The position numbers and the translations under genes are program-made. A DNA stretch of 64,000 bases from Rhopalosiphum padi (Eukaryota > Arthropoda > Insecta > Hemiptera > Aphididae). The DNA is taken from assembly GCF_020882245.1 (NCBI RefSeq), contig NC_083599.1, positions 8,680,001 through 8,744,000 on the forward strand, written 5' to 3'. The notes under the pieces are model-generated. The model did no database searches, was not told the DNA's origin, and saw only the letters and a program-made list of their open reading frames with translations. Below are positions 47,091 to 58,696 of the stretch, piece after piece; the stretch's first letter is position 1, and every line of letters begins with the position of its first letter.

Positions 47091-48195
47091 AAAGGAATTA
47101 TGTGTCCTACATCTAGATATTCAATAGTTTTTGGGAATTTTACTTCAATTTTATCAGTATTTTAGAAAATTAACAGATAATAGACCCATAATTTCAAGGA
47201 GTTTAGTGTCTCACACCAAGGAAATCAAGCATTTTTGGGGATGTTTGATATTTACGACCAATATTGTCAAGATTTATTGGGGATGTATTTTTTCCGGCTT
47301 TTGTTTTCAAGGAATATTTTCTCTGAGACAAAGATATTAATCCGTATATGGTGATTTTTGATAGTTTTATGAAGATTTCCAAGGATTCTTGGGGTTGTAA
47401 CTATTTCCAACTATTATTTTCAAGGAATACTGTGTCCTACATCAAGATATTCAAGCCTTTTTGGTGATATTTAATATTTTAACCACGAATTTCAAGGATT
47501 CTTGGGGTTGTTAATATTTCCGGCTATTATTTTCAAGGATTTATGTATCCAACATCAATATATACCGCTGTTTATGAGAATTTTTGACGATACGTTTCAA
47601 GAATTTTAGGTAATTTTATTGTTTTAGACCATTTTTTTCAAGGAATTATGTGTTTTACATCAAGATATTCCAGTATATATGGGGATCTTTGATATTTTTG
47701 ATCATAATTATCAAGAATTATTGGGGTTGTAAATATTTCCGACTTTTTTTTCAAGTAATTTGTGTCTCACACCAAGATATTCAAGTGCATATGGGAATCT
47801 TTGATAAGTTTTATCAAGATTTCCAAGGATTTTTGGGGTTGTAAATATTTCCAGCTATTAGTTTAAAGGAATAATGTATCCAACATCAATATATACCTCT
47901 GTTTATGAGAATTTTTGACGATACATTTCAAGAATATTAGGTAATTTTATTGTTTTAGACCATTTTTTTCAAGGAATTATGTGTTCTGCATCAAGATATT
48001 CCAGCATATATGGGGATCTTTGATATTTTTGATCATAATTATCAAGAATTATTGGGGTTGTAAATATTTCCGACTTTTTTTTCAAGTAATTTGTGTCTCA
48101 CACCAAGATATTCAAGTGCATATGGGAATCTTTGATAAGTTTTATCAAGATTTCCAAGGATTTTTGGGGTTGTAAATATTTCCAGCTATTAGTTT
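47091..48195 (+). repeat. HOR unit 54: 10-mer, 1105 bp
   Basis: Same plan and variants as 42446-43550. The next d starts AAAGGAATAATGTG, a c-like start. Confidence 0.9.
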
Positions 48196-49414
48196 AAAGG
48201 AATAATGTGTCCTACATCTAGATATTCAATAGTTTTTGGGAATTTTACTTCAATTTTATCAGTATTTTAGAAAATTAACAGATAATAGACCCATAATTTC
48301 AAGGAGTTTAGTGTCTCACACCAAGGAAATCAAGCATTTTTGGGGATGTTTGATATTTACGACCAATATTGTCAAGATTTATTGGGGATGTATTTTTTCC
48401 GGCTTTTGTTTTCAAGGAATATTTTCTCTGAGACAAAGATATTAATCCGTATATGGTGATTTTTGATAGTTTTATGAAGATTTCCAAGGATTCTTGGGGT
48501 TGTAACTATTTCCAACTATTATTTTCAAGGAATACTGTGTCCTACATCAAGATATTCAAGCCTTTTTGGTGATATTTAATATTTTAACCACGAATTTCAA
48601 GGATTCTTGGGGTTGTAATTATTTCCGACTTTTTTTTCAAGTAATTTGTGTCTTACACCAAGATATTCAAGCGCATATGGAAATCTTTGATAAGTTTTAT
48701 CAAGATTTCCAAGGATTTTTGGGGTTGTAAATATTTCCAGCTATTAGTTTAAAGGAATTATGTATCCAACATCAATATATACCGCTGTTTATGAGAATTT
48801 TTGACGATACATTTCAAGAATATTAGGTAATTTTATTGTTTTAGACCATTTTTTTTCAAGGAATTATGTGTTTTACATCAAGATATTCCAGTATATATGG
48901 GGATCTTTGATATTTTTGATCATAATTATCAAGAATTATTGGGGTTGTAAATATTTCCGACTTTTTTTTCAAGTAATTTGTGTCTCACACCAAGATATTC
49001 AAGTGCATATGGGAATCTTTGATAAGTTTTATCAAGATTTCCAAGGATTTTTGGGGTTGTAAATATTTCCAGCTATTAGTTTAAAGGAATAATGTATCCA
49101 ACATCAATATATACCTCTGTTTATGAGAATTTTTGACGATACATTTCAAGAATATTAGGTAATTTTATTGTTTTAGACCATTTTTTTTCAAGGAATTATG
49201 TGTTCTGCATCAAGATATTCCAGCATATATGGGGATCTTTGATATTTTTGATCATAATTATCAAGAATTATTGGGGTTGTAAATATTTCCGACTTTTTTT
49301 TCAAGTAATTTGTGTCTCACACCAAGATATTCAAGTGCATATGGGAATCCTTGATAAGTTTTATCAAGATTTCCAAGGATTTTTGGGGTTGTAAATATTT
49401 CCAGCTATTAGTTT
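48196..49414 (+). repeat. HOR unit 55: 11-mer, 1219 bp, partly converted
   Basis: Same plan, but the two last a monomers are of the AGAATTATTGG type and the second c has TATACCTCTG as in the 10-mers. Two T8 tracts. Confidence 0.88.
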
Positions 49415-50519
49415 AAAGGAATTATGTGTCCTACATCTAGATATTCAATAGTTTTTGGGAATTTTACTTCAATTTTATCAGTATTTTAGAAAATTAACAG
49501 ATAATAGACCCATAATTTCAAGGAGTTTAGTGTCTCACACCAAGGAAATCAAGCATTTTTGGGGATGTTTGATATTTACGACCAATATTGTCAAGATTTA
49601 TTGGGGATGTATTTTTTCCGGCTTTTGTTTTCAAGGAATATTTTCTCTGAGACAAAGATATTAATCCGTATATGGTGATTTTTGATAGTTTTATGAAGAT
49701 TTCCAAGGATTCTTGGGGTTGTAACTATTTCCAACTATTATTTTCAAGGAATACTGTGTCCTACATCAAGATATTCAAGCCTTTTTGGTGATATTTAATA
49801 TTTTAACCACGAATTTCAAGGATTCTTGGGGTTGTTAATATTTCCGGCTATTATTTTCAAGGATTTATGTATCCAACATCAATATATACCGCTGTTTATG
49901 AGAATTTTTGACGATACGTTTCAAGAATTTTAGGTAATTTTATTGTTTTAGACCATTTTTTTCAAGGAATTATGTGTTTTACATCAAGATATTCCAGTAT
50001 ATATGGGGATCTTTGATATTTTTGATCATAATTATCAAGAATTATTGGGGTTGTAAATATTTCCGACTTTTTTTTCAAGTAATTTGTGTCTCACACCAAG
50101 ATATTCAAGTGCATATGGGAATCTTTGATAAGTTTTATCAAGATTTCCAAGGATTTTTGGGGTTGTAAATATTTCCAGCTATTAGTTTAAAGGAATAATG
50201 TATCCAACATCAATATATACCTCTGTTTATGAGAATTTTTGACGATACATTTCAAGAATATTAGGTAATTTTATTGTTTTAGACCATTTTTTTCAAGGAA
50301 TTATGTGTTCTGCATCAAGATATTCCAGCATATATGGGGATCTTTGATATTTTTGATCATAATTATCAAGAATTATTGGGGTTGTAAATATTTCCGACTT
50401 TTTTTTCAAGTAATTTGTGTCTCACACCAAGATATTCAAGTGCATATGGGAATCTTTGATAAGTTTTATCAAGATTTCCAAGGATTTTTGGGGTTGTAAA
50501 TATTTCCAGCTATTAGTTT
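49415..50519 (+). repeat. HOR unit 56: 10-mer, 1105 bp
   Basis: Same plan and variants as 42446-43550. Confidence 0.9.
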
Positions 50520-51737
50520 AAAGGAATTATGTGTCCTACATCTAGATATTCAATAGTTTTTGGGAATTTTACTTCAATTTTATCAGTATTTTAGAAAATT
50601 AACAGATAATAGACCCATAATTTCAAGGAGTTTAGTGTCTCACACCAAGGAAATCAAGCATTTTTGGGGATGTTTGATATTTACGACCAATATTGTCAAG
50701 ATTTATTGGGGATGTATTTTTTCCGGCTTTTGTTTTCAAGGAATATTTTCTCTGAGACAAAGATATTAATCCGTATATGGTGATTTTTGATAGTTTTATG
50801 AAGATTTCCAAGGATTCTTGGGGTTGTAACTATTTCCAACTATTATTTTCAAGGAATACTGTGTCCTACATCAAGATATTCAAGCCTTTTTGGTGATATT
50901 TAATATTTTAACCACGAATTTCAAGGATTCTTGGGGTTGTAATTATTTCCGACTTTTTTTTCAAGTAATTTGTGTCTTACACCAAGATATTCAAGCGCAT
51001 ATGGAAATCTTTGATAAGTTTTATCAAGATTTCCAAGGATTTTTGGGGTTGTAAATATTTCCAGCTATTAGTTTAAAGGAATTATGTATCCAACATCAAT
51101 ATATACCGCTGTTTATGAGAATTTTTGACGATACATTTCAAGAATATTAGGTAATTTTATTGTTTTAGACCATTTTTTTCAAGGAATTATGTGTTCTGCA
51201 TCAAGATATTCCAGCATATATGGGGATCTTTGATATTTTTGATCATAATTATCAAGAATTATTGGGGTTGTAAATATTTCCGACTTTTTTTTTCAAGTAA
51301 TTTGTGTCTCACACCAAGATATTCAAGTGCATATGGGAATCTTTGATAAGTTTTATCAAGATTTCCAAGGATTTTTGGGGTTGTAAATATTTCCAGCTAT
51401 TAGTTTAAAGGAATAATGTATCCAACATCAATATATACCGCTGTTTATGAGAATATTTGACGATACATTTCAAGAATTTTAGGTAATTTTTTTGTTTTAT
51501 ACCATTTTTTTCAAGGAATTATGTGTTTTACATCAAGATATTCCAGTATATATGGGGATCTTTGATATGTTTGATCATAATTATCAAGGACTATTGGGGT
51601 TGTAATTATTTCCGACTTTTTTTTCAAGTAATTTGTGTCTTACACCAAGATATTCAAGCGCATATGGAAATCCTTGATAAGTTTTATCAAGATTTCCAAG
51701 GATTTTTGGGGTTGTAAATATTTCCAGCTATTAGTTT
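50520..51737 (+). repeat. HOR unit 57: 11-mer, 1218 bp
   Basis: Same plan as 45873-47090 including GAGAATATTTGACG; T9 at the a/b boundary near 51286. Confidence 0.9.
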
Positions 51738-52842
51738 AAAGGAATTATGTGTCCTACATCTAGATATTCAATAGTTTTTGGGAATTTTACTTCAATTTTA
51801 TCAGTATTTTAGAAAATTAACAGATAATAGACCCATAATTTCAAGGAGTTTAGTGTCTCACACCAAGGAAATCAAGCATTTTTGGGGATGTTTGATATTT
51901 ACGACCAATATTGTCAAGATTTATTGGGGATGTATTTTTTCCGGCTTTTGTTTTCAAGGAATATTTTCTCTGAGACAAAGATATTAATCCGTATATGGTG
52001 ATTTTTGATAGTTTTATGAAGATTTCCAAGGATTCTTGGGGTTGTAACTATTTCCAACTATTATTTTCAAGGAATACTGTGTCCTACATCAAGATATTCA
52101 AGCCTTTTTGGTGATATTTAATATTTTAACCACGAATTTCAAGGATTCTTGGGGTTGTTAATATTTCCGGCTATTATTTTCAAGGATTTATGTATCCAAC
52201 ATCAATATATACCGCTGTTTATGAGAATTTTTGACGATACGTTTCAAGAATTTTAGGTAATTTTATTGTTTTAGACCATTTTTTTCAAGGAATTATGTGT
52301 TTTACATCAAGATATTCCAGTATATATGGGGATCTTTGATATTTTTGATCATAATTATCAAGAATTATTGGGGTTGTAAATATTTCCGACTTTTTTTTCA
52401 AGTAATTTGTGTCTCACACCAAGATATTCAAGTGCATATGGGAATCTTTGATAAGTTTTATCAAGATTTCCAAGGATTTTTGGGGTTGTAAATATTTCCA
52501 GCTATTAGTTTAAAGGAATAATGTATCCAACATCAATATATACCGCTGTTTATGAGAATTTTTGACGATACATTTCAAGAATTTTAGGTAATTTTTTTGT
52601 TTTATACCATTTTTTTCAAGGAATTATGTGTTTTACATCAAGATATTCCAGTATATATGGGGATCTTTGATATGTTTGATCATAATTATCAAGGACTAAT
52701 GGGGTTGTAATTATTTCCGACTTTTTTTTCAAGTAATTTGTGTCTTACACCAAGATATTCAAGCGCATATGGAAATCCTTGATAAGTTTTATCAAGATTT
52801 CCAAGGATTTTTGGGGTTGTAAATATTTCCAGCTATTAGTTT
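51738..52842 (+). repeat. HOR unit 58: 10-mer with 11-mer-type last trimer, 1105 bp
   Basis: d-e-f2-h'-c-a-b-c-a-b. The last trimer has GATATGTTTG and GGACTAATGG, otherwise seen in 11-mers. Confidence 0.88.
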
Positions 52843-53946
52843 AAAGGAATTATGTGTCCTACATCTAGATATTCAATTGTTTTTGGGAATTTTACTTCAA
52901 TTTTATCAGTATTTTAGAAAATTAACAGATAATAGACCCATAATTTCAAGGAGTTTAGTGTCTCACACCAAGGAAATCAAGCATTTTTGGGGATGTTTGA
53001 TATTTACGACCAATATTGTCAAGATTTATTGGGGATGTATTTTTTCCGGCTTTTGTTTTCAAGGAATATTTTCTCTGAGACAAAGATATTAATCCGTATA
53101 TGGTGATTTTTGATAGTTTTATGAAGATTTCCAAGGATTCTTGGGGTTGTAACTATTTCCAACTATTATTTTCAAGGAATACTGTGTCCTACATCAAAAT
53201 ATTCAAGCGTTTTTGGTGATATTTAATATTTTAACCACGAATTTCAAGGATTCTTGGGGTTGTAATTATTTCCGGCTATTATTTTCAAGGAATTATGTAT
53301 CCAACATCAATATATACCGCTGTTTATGAGAATTTTTGACGATACATTTCAAGAACTTTAGGTAATTTTATTGTTTTAGACCATTTTTTTCAATGAATTA
53401 TGTGTTTTACATCAAGATATTCCAGTATATATGGGGATCTTTGATATTTTTGATCATAATTATCAAGGATTATTGGGGTTGTAATTATTTCCGACTTTTT
53501 TTTCAAGTAATTTGTGTCTCACACCAAGATATTCAAGTGCATATGGGAATCTTTGATAAGTTTTATCAAGATTTCCAAGGATTTTTGGGGTTGTAAATAT
53601 TTCCAGCTATTAGTTTAAAGGAATAATGTATCCAACATCAATATATACCGCTGTTTATGAGAATTTTTGACGATACATTTCAAGAATTTTAGGTAATTTT
53701 TTTGTTTTATACCATTTTTTCAAGGAATTATGTGTTTTACATCAAGATATTCCAGTATATATGGGGATCTTTGATATTTTTGATCATAATTATCAAGGAC
53801 TATTGGGGTTGTAATTATTTCCGACTTTTTTTTCAAGTAATTTGTGTCTTACACCAAGATATTCAAGCGCATATGGAAATCCTTGATAAGTTTTATCAAG
53901 ATTTCCAAGGATTTTTGGGGTTGTAAATATTTCCAGCTATTAGTTT
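52843..53946 (+). repeat. HOR unit 59: 10-mer, 1104 bp
   Basis: d-e-f2-h'-c-a-b-c-a-b. d has TTCAATTGTTTTTGG where all others have TTCAATAG; h' has CATCAAAATATTC; T6 before the last a. Confidence 0.9.
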
Positions 53947-55051
53947 AAAGGAATTATGTGTCCTACATCTAGATATTCAATAGTTTTTGGGAATTTTACT
54001 TCAATTTTATCAGTATTTTAGAAAATTAACAGATAATAGACCCATAATTTCAAGGAGTTTAGTGTCTCACACCAAGGAAATCAAGCATTTTTGGGGATGT
54101 TTGATATTTACGACCAATATTGTCAAGATTTATTGGGGATGTATTTTTTCCGGCTTTTGTTTTCAAGGAATATTTTCTCTGAGACAAAGATATTAATCCG
54201 TATATGGTGATTTTTGATAGTTTTATGAAGATTTCCAAGGATTCTTGGGGTTGTAACTATTTCCAACTATTATTTTCAAGGAATACTGTGTCCTACATCA
54301 AGATATTCAAGCGTTTTTGGTGATATTTAATATTTTAACCACGAATTTCAAGGATTCTTGGGGTTGTAATTATTTCCGGCTATTATTTTCAAGGAATTAT
54401 GTATCCAACATCAATATATACCGCTGTTTATGAGAATTTTTGACGATACATTTCAAGAACTTTAGGTAATTTTATTGTTTTAGACCATTTTTTTCAATGA
54501 ATAATGTGTTTTACATCAAGATATTCCAGTATATATGGGGATCTTTGATATTTTTGATCATAATTATCAAGGATTATTGGGGTTGTAATTATTTCCGACT
54601 TTTTTTTCAAGTAATTTGTGTCTTACACCAAGATATTCAAGCGAATATGGGAATCTTTGATAAGTTTTATTAAGATTTCCAAGGATTTTTGGGGTTGTAA
54701 ATATTTCCAGCTATTAGTTTAAAGGAATTATGTATCCAACATCAATATATACCGCTGTTTATGAGAATTTTTGACGATACATTTCAAGAATATTAGGTAA
54801 TTTTATTGTTTTAGACCATTTTTTTCAAGGAATTATGTGTTCTGCATCAAGATATTCCAGCATATATGGGGATCTTTGATATTTTTGATCATAATTATCA
54901 AGAATTATTGGGGTTGTAAATATTTCCGACTTTTTTTTCAAGTAATTTGTTTCTCACACCAAGATATTCAAGTGCATATGGGAATCTTTGATAAGTTTTA
55001 TCAAGATTTCCAAGGATTTTTGGGGTTGTAAATATTTCCAGCTATTAGTTT
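53947..55051 (+). repeat. HOR unit 60: 10-mer, 1105 bp
   Basis: d-e-f2-h'-c-a-b-c-a-b with AAGAACTTTAGG, CAATGAATAATG, GCGAATATGG and GTTTCTCACACC. Recurs at 58697 and 62897. Confidence 0.9.
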
Positions 55052-56043
55052 AAAGGAATAATGTGTCCTACATCTAGATATTCAATAGTTTTTGGGAATT
55101 TTACTTCAATTTTATCAGTATTTTAGAAAATTAACAGATAATAGACCCATAATTTCAAGGAGTTTAGTGTCTCACACCAAGGAAATCAAGCATTTTTGGG
55201 GATGTTTGATATTTACGACCAATATTGTCAAGATTTATTGGGGATGTATTTTTTCCGGCTTTTGTTTTCAAGGAATATTTTCTCTGAGACAAAGATATTA
55301 ATCCGTATATGGTGATTTTTGATAGTTTTATGAAGATTTCCAAGGATTCTTGGGGTTGTAACTATTTCCAACTATTATTTTCAAGGAATACTGTGTCCTA
55401 CATCAAGATATTCAAGCCTTTTTGGTGATATTTAATATTTTAACAACGAATTTCAAGGATTCTTGGGGTTGTTAATATTTCCGGCTATTATTTTCAAGGA
55501 TTTATGTATCCAACATCAATATATACCGCTGTTTATGAGAATTTTTGACGATACGTTTCAAGAATTTTAGGTAATTTTATTGTTTTAGACCATTTTTTTC
55601 AAGGAATTATGTGTTTTACATCAAGATATTCCAGTATATATGGGGATCTTTGATATTTTTGATCATAATTATCAAGAATTATTGGGGTTGTAAATATTTC
55701 CGACTTTTTTTTCAAGTAATTTGTGTCTCACACCAAGATATTCAAGTGCATATGGGAATCTTTGATAAGTTTTATCAAGATTTCCAAGGATTTTTGGGGT
55801 TGTAAATATTTCCAGCTATTAGTTTAAAGGAATAATGTATCCAACATCAATATATACCGCAGTTTATGAGAATTTTTGACGATACATTTCAAGAATTTTA
55901 GGTAATTTTTTTGTTTTATACCATTTTTTTCAAGGAATTATGTGTTTTACATCAAGATATTCCAGTATATATGGGGATCTTTGATATTTTTGATCATAAT
56001 TATCAAGGACTATTGGGGTTGTAATTATTTCCGACTTTTTTTT
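54608..56043 (+). repeat. 1436-bp tandem duplication, copy 1
   Basis: Runs from a b monomer with GCGAATATGGG and TTATTAAG to the end of the a monomer at 55931. It recurs at 56044-57479 at a constant offset of 1436 bp (54826 to 56262, 55052 to 56488, 55600 to 57036). It generated the only 13-mer unit of the window. Confidence 0.88.
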
Positions 56044-56487
56044 CAAGTAATTTGTGTCTTACACCAAGATATTCAAGCGAATATGGGAATCTTTGATAAG
56101 TTTTATTAAGATTTCCAAGGATTTTTGGGGTTGTAAATATTTCCAGCTATTAGTTTAAAGGAATTATGTATCCAACATCAATATATACCGCTGTTTATGA
56201 GAATTTTTGACGATACATTTCAAGAATATTAGGTAATTTTATTGTTTTAGACCATTTTTTTCAAGGAATTATGTGTTCTGCATCAAGATATTCCAGCATA
56301 TATGGGGATCTTTGATATTTTTGATCATAATTATCAAGAATTATTGGGGTTGTAAATATTTCCGACTTTTTTTTCAAGTAATTTGTTTCTCACACCAAGA
56401 TATTCAAGTGCATATGGGAATCTTTGATAAGTTTTATCAAGATTTCCAAGGATTTTTGGGGTTGTAAATATTTCCAGCTATTAGTTT
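55052..56487 (+). repeat. HOR unit 61: 13-mer, 1436 bp
   Basis: d-e-f2-h'-c-a-b-c-a-b-c-a-b, the longest unit of the window, produced by the 1436-bp tandem duplication. Confidence 0.9.
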
Positions 56488-57479
56488 AAAGGAATAATGT
56501 GTCCTACATCTAGATATTCAATAGTTTTTGGGAATTTTACTTCAATTTTATCAGTATTTTAGAAAATTAACAGATAATAGACCCATAATTTCAAGGAGTT
56601 TAGTGTCTCACACCAAGGAAATCAAGCATTTTTGGGGATGTTTGATATTTACGACCAATATTGTCAAGATTTATTGGGGATGTATTTTTTCCGGCTTTTG
56701 TTTTCAAGGAATATTTTCTCTGAGACAAAGATATTAATCCGTATATGGTGATTTTTGATAGTTTTATGAAGATTTCCAAGGATTCTTGGGGTTGTAACTA
56801 TTTCCAACTATTATTTTCAAGGAATACTGTGTCCTACATCAAGATATTCAAGCCTTTTTGGTGATATTTAATATTTTAACAACGAATTTCAAGGATTCTT
56901 GGGGTTGTTAATATTTCCGGCTATTATTTTCAAGGATTTATGTATCCAACATCAATATATACCGCTGTTTATGAGAATTTTTGACGATACGTTTCAAGAA
57001 TTTTAGGTAATTTTATTGTTTTAGACCATTTTTTTCAAGGAATTATGTGTTTTACATCAAGATATTCCAGTATATATGGGGATCTTTGATATTTTTGATC
57101 ATAATTATCAAGAATTATTGGGGTTGTAAATATTTCCGACTTTTTTTTCAAGTAATTTGTGTCTCACACCAAGATATTCAAGTGCATATGGGAATCTTTG
57201 ATAAGTTTTATCAAGATTTCCAAGGATTTTTGGGGTTGTAAATATTTCCAGCTATTAGTTTAAAGGAATAATGTATCCAACATCAATATATACCGCAGTT
57301 TATGAGAATTTTTGACGATACATTTCAAGAATTTTAGGTAATTTTTTTGTTTTATACCATTTTTTTCAAGGAATTATGTGTTTTACATCAAGATATTCCA
57401 GTATATATGGGGATCTTTGATATTTTTGATCATAATTATCAAGGACTATTGGGGTTGTAATTATTTCCGACTTTTTTTT
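56044..57479 (+). repeat. 1436-bp tandem duplication, copy 2
   Basis: Begins at b 56044 (GCGAATATGGG) directly after an a monomer with GGACTATTGG. In 54495-54607 the a monomer before the same b type has GGATTATTGG, so the junction lies between that site in a and the start of b. Confidence 0.88.
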
Positions 57480-57592
57480 CAAGTAATTTGTGTCTTACAC
57501 CAAGATATTCAAGCGCATATGGAAATCCTTGATAAGTTTTATCAAGATTTCCAAGGATTTTTGGGGTTGTAAATATTTCCAGCTATTAGTTT
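56488..57592 (+). repeat. HOR unit 62: 10-mer, 1105 bp
   Basis: d-e-f2-h'-c-a-b-c-a-b with TTTTAACAACG in h' and TATACCGCAG in the second c. Confidence 0.9.
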
Positions 57593-58366
57593 AAAGGAAT
57601 TATGTGTCCTACATCTAGATATTCAATAGTTTTTGGGAATTTTACTTCAATTTTATCAGTATTTTAGAAAATTAACAGATAATAGACCCATAATTTCAAG
57701 GAGTTTAGTGTCTCACACCAAGGAAATCAAGCATTTTTGGGGATGTTTGATATTTACGACCAATATTGTCAAGATTTATTGGGGATGTATTTTTTCCGGC
57801 TTTTGTTTTCAAGGAATATTTTCTCTGAGACAAAGATATTAATCCGTATATGGTGATTTTTGATAGTTTTATGAAGATTTCCAAGGATTCTTGGGGTTGT
57901 AACTATTTCCAACTATTATTTTCAAGGAATACTGTGTCCTACATCAAGATATTCAAGCCTTTTTGGTGATATTTAATATTTTAACCACGAATTTCAAGGA
58001 TTCTTGGGGTTGTTAATATTTCCGGCTATTATTTTCAAGGATTTATGTATCCAACATCAATATATACCGCTGTTTATGAGAATTTTTGACGATACGTTTC
58101 AAGAATTTTAGGTAATTTTATTGTTTTAGACCATTTTTTTCAAGGAATTATGTGTTCTGCATCAAGATATTCCAGCATATATGGGGATCTTTGATATTTT
58201 TGATCATAATTATCAAGAATTATTGGGGTTGTAAATATTTCCGACTTTTTTTTCAAGTAATTTGTTTCTCACACCAAGATATTCAAGTGCATATGGGAAT
58301 CTTTGATAAGTTTTATCAAGATTTCCAAGGATTTTTGGGGTTGTAAATATTTCCAGCTATTAGTTT
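56488..58366 (+). repeat. Segment duplicated at +3314 bp, copy 1
   Basis: Units from 56488 and 57593 recur at 59802 and 60907 at a constant offset of 3314 bp, with TTTTAACAACG in the first h-prime and TTTTAACCACG in the second in both copies. Confidence 0.85.
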
Positions 58367-58696
58367 AAAGGAATAATGTATCCAACATCAATATATACCG
58401 CTGTTTATGAGAATTTTTGACGATACATTTCAAGAATTTTAGGTAATTTTTTTGTTTTATACCATTTTTTCAAGGAATTATGTGTTTTACATCAAGATAT
58501 TCCAGTATATATGGGGATCTTTGATATTTTTGATCATAATTATCAAGGACTATTGGGGTTGTAATTATTTCCGACTTTTTTTTCAAGTAATTTGTGTCTT
58601 ACACCAAGATATTCAAGCGCATATGGAAATCCTTGATAAGTTTTATCAAGATTTCCAAGGATTTTTGGGGTTGTAAATATTTCCAGCTATTAGTTT
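57593..58696 (+). repeat. HOR unit 63: 10-mer, 1104 bp
   Basis: d-e-f2-h'-c-a-b-c-a-b with TTCTGC in the first a, GTTTCTC in its b, and T6 before the last a. Confidence 0.9.

Larger units (their letters stand above)
45873..48195 (+). repeat. 21-monomer super-unit, copy 3 (2323 bp)
   Basis: Same order; one base longer because the T tract before the last a of its 11-mer (about 46857-46864) is T8 rather than T7. Its c has GAGAATATTTGACG, shared with copy 5. Confidence 0.9.
48196..50519 (+). repeat. 21-monomer super-unit, copy 4 (2324 bp)
   Basis: Same order; two T8 tracts in the 11-mer explain the two extra bases. The last c-a-b trimers of its 11-mer are of the TATACCTCTG/AGAATTATTGG type normally seen in the 10-mer, so part of the 11-mer has been replaced by neighbouring sequence. 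Its last b has a GGGAATCC/TTGATAA mixture of subtypes. Confidence 0.88.
50520..52842 (+). repeat. 21-monomer super-unit, copy 5 (2323 bp)
   Basis: Same order; one extra base from a T9 tract at the a/b boundary near 51286. In its 10-mer the second c-a-b trimer (52515-52842) is of the 11-mer type, with GATATGTTTG and GGACTAATGG, so the super-unit is breaking down at this edge. Confidence 0.88.
53702..56043 (+). repeat. Segment duplicated at +4750 bp, copy 1
   Basis: Includes the T6 tract before the a monomer at 53721, AAGAACTTTAGG in c, CAATGAATAATG in a, GCGAATATGGG in b, GTTTCTCACACC in b and TATACCGCAG in c. All recur in the same order at 58452-60793. Confidence 0.85.
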
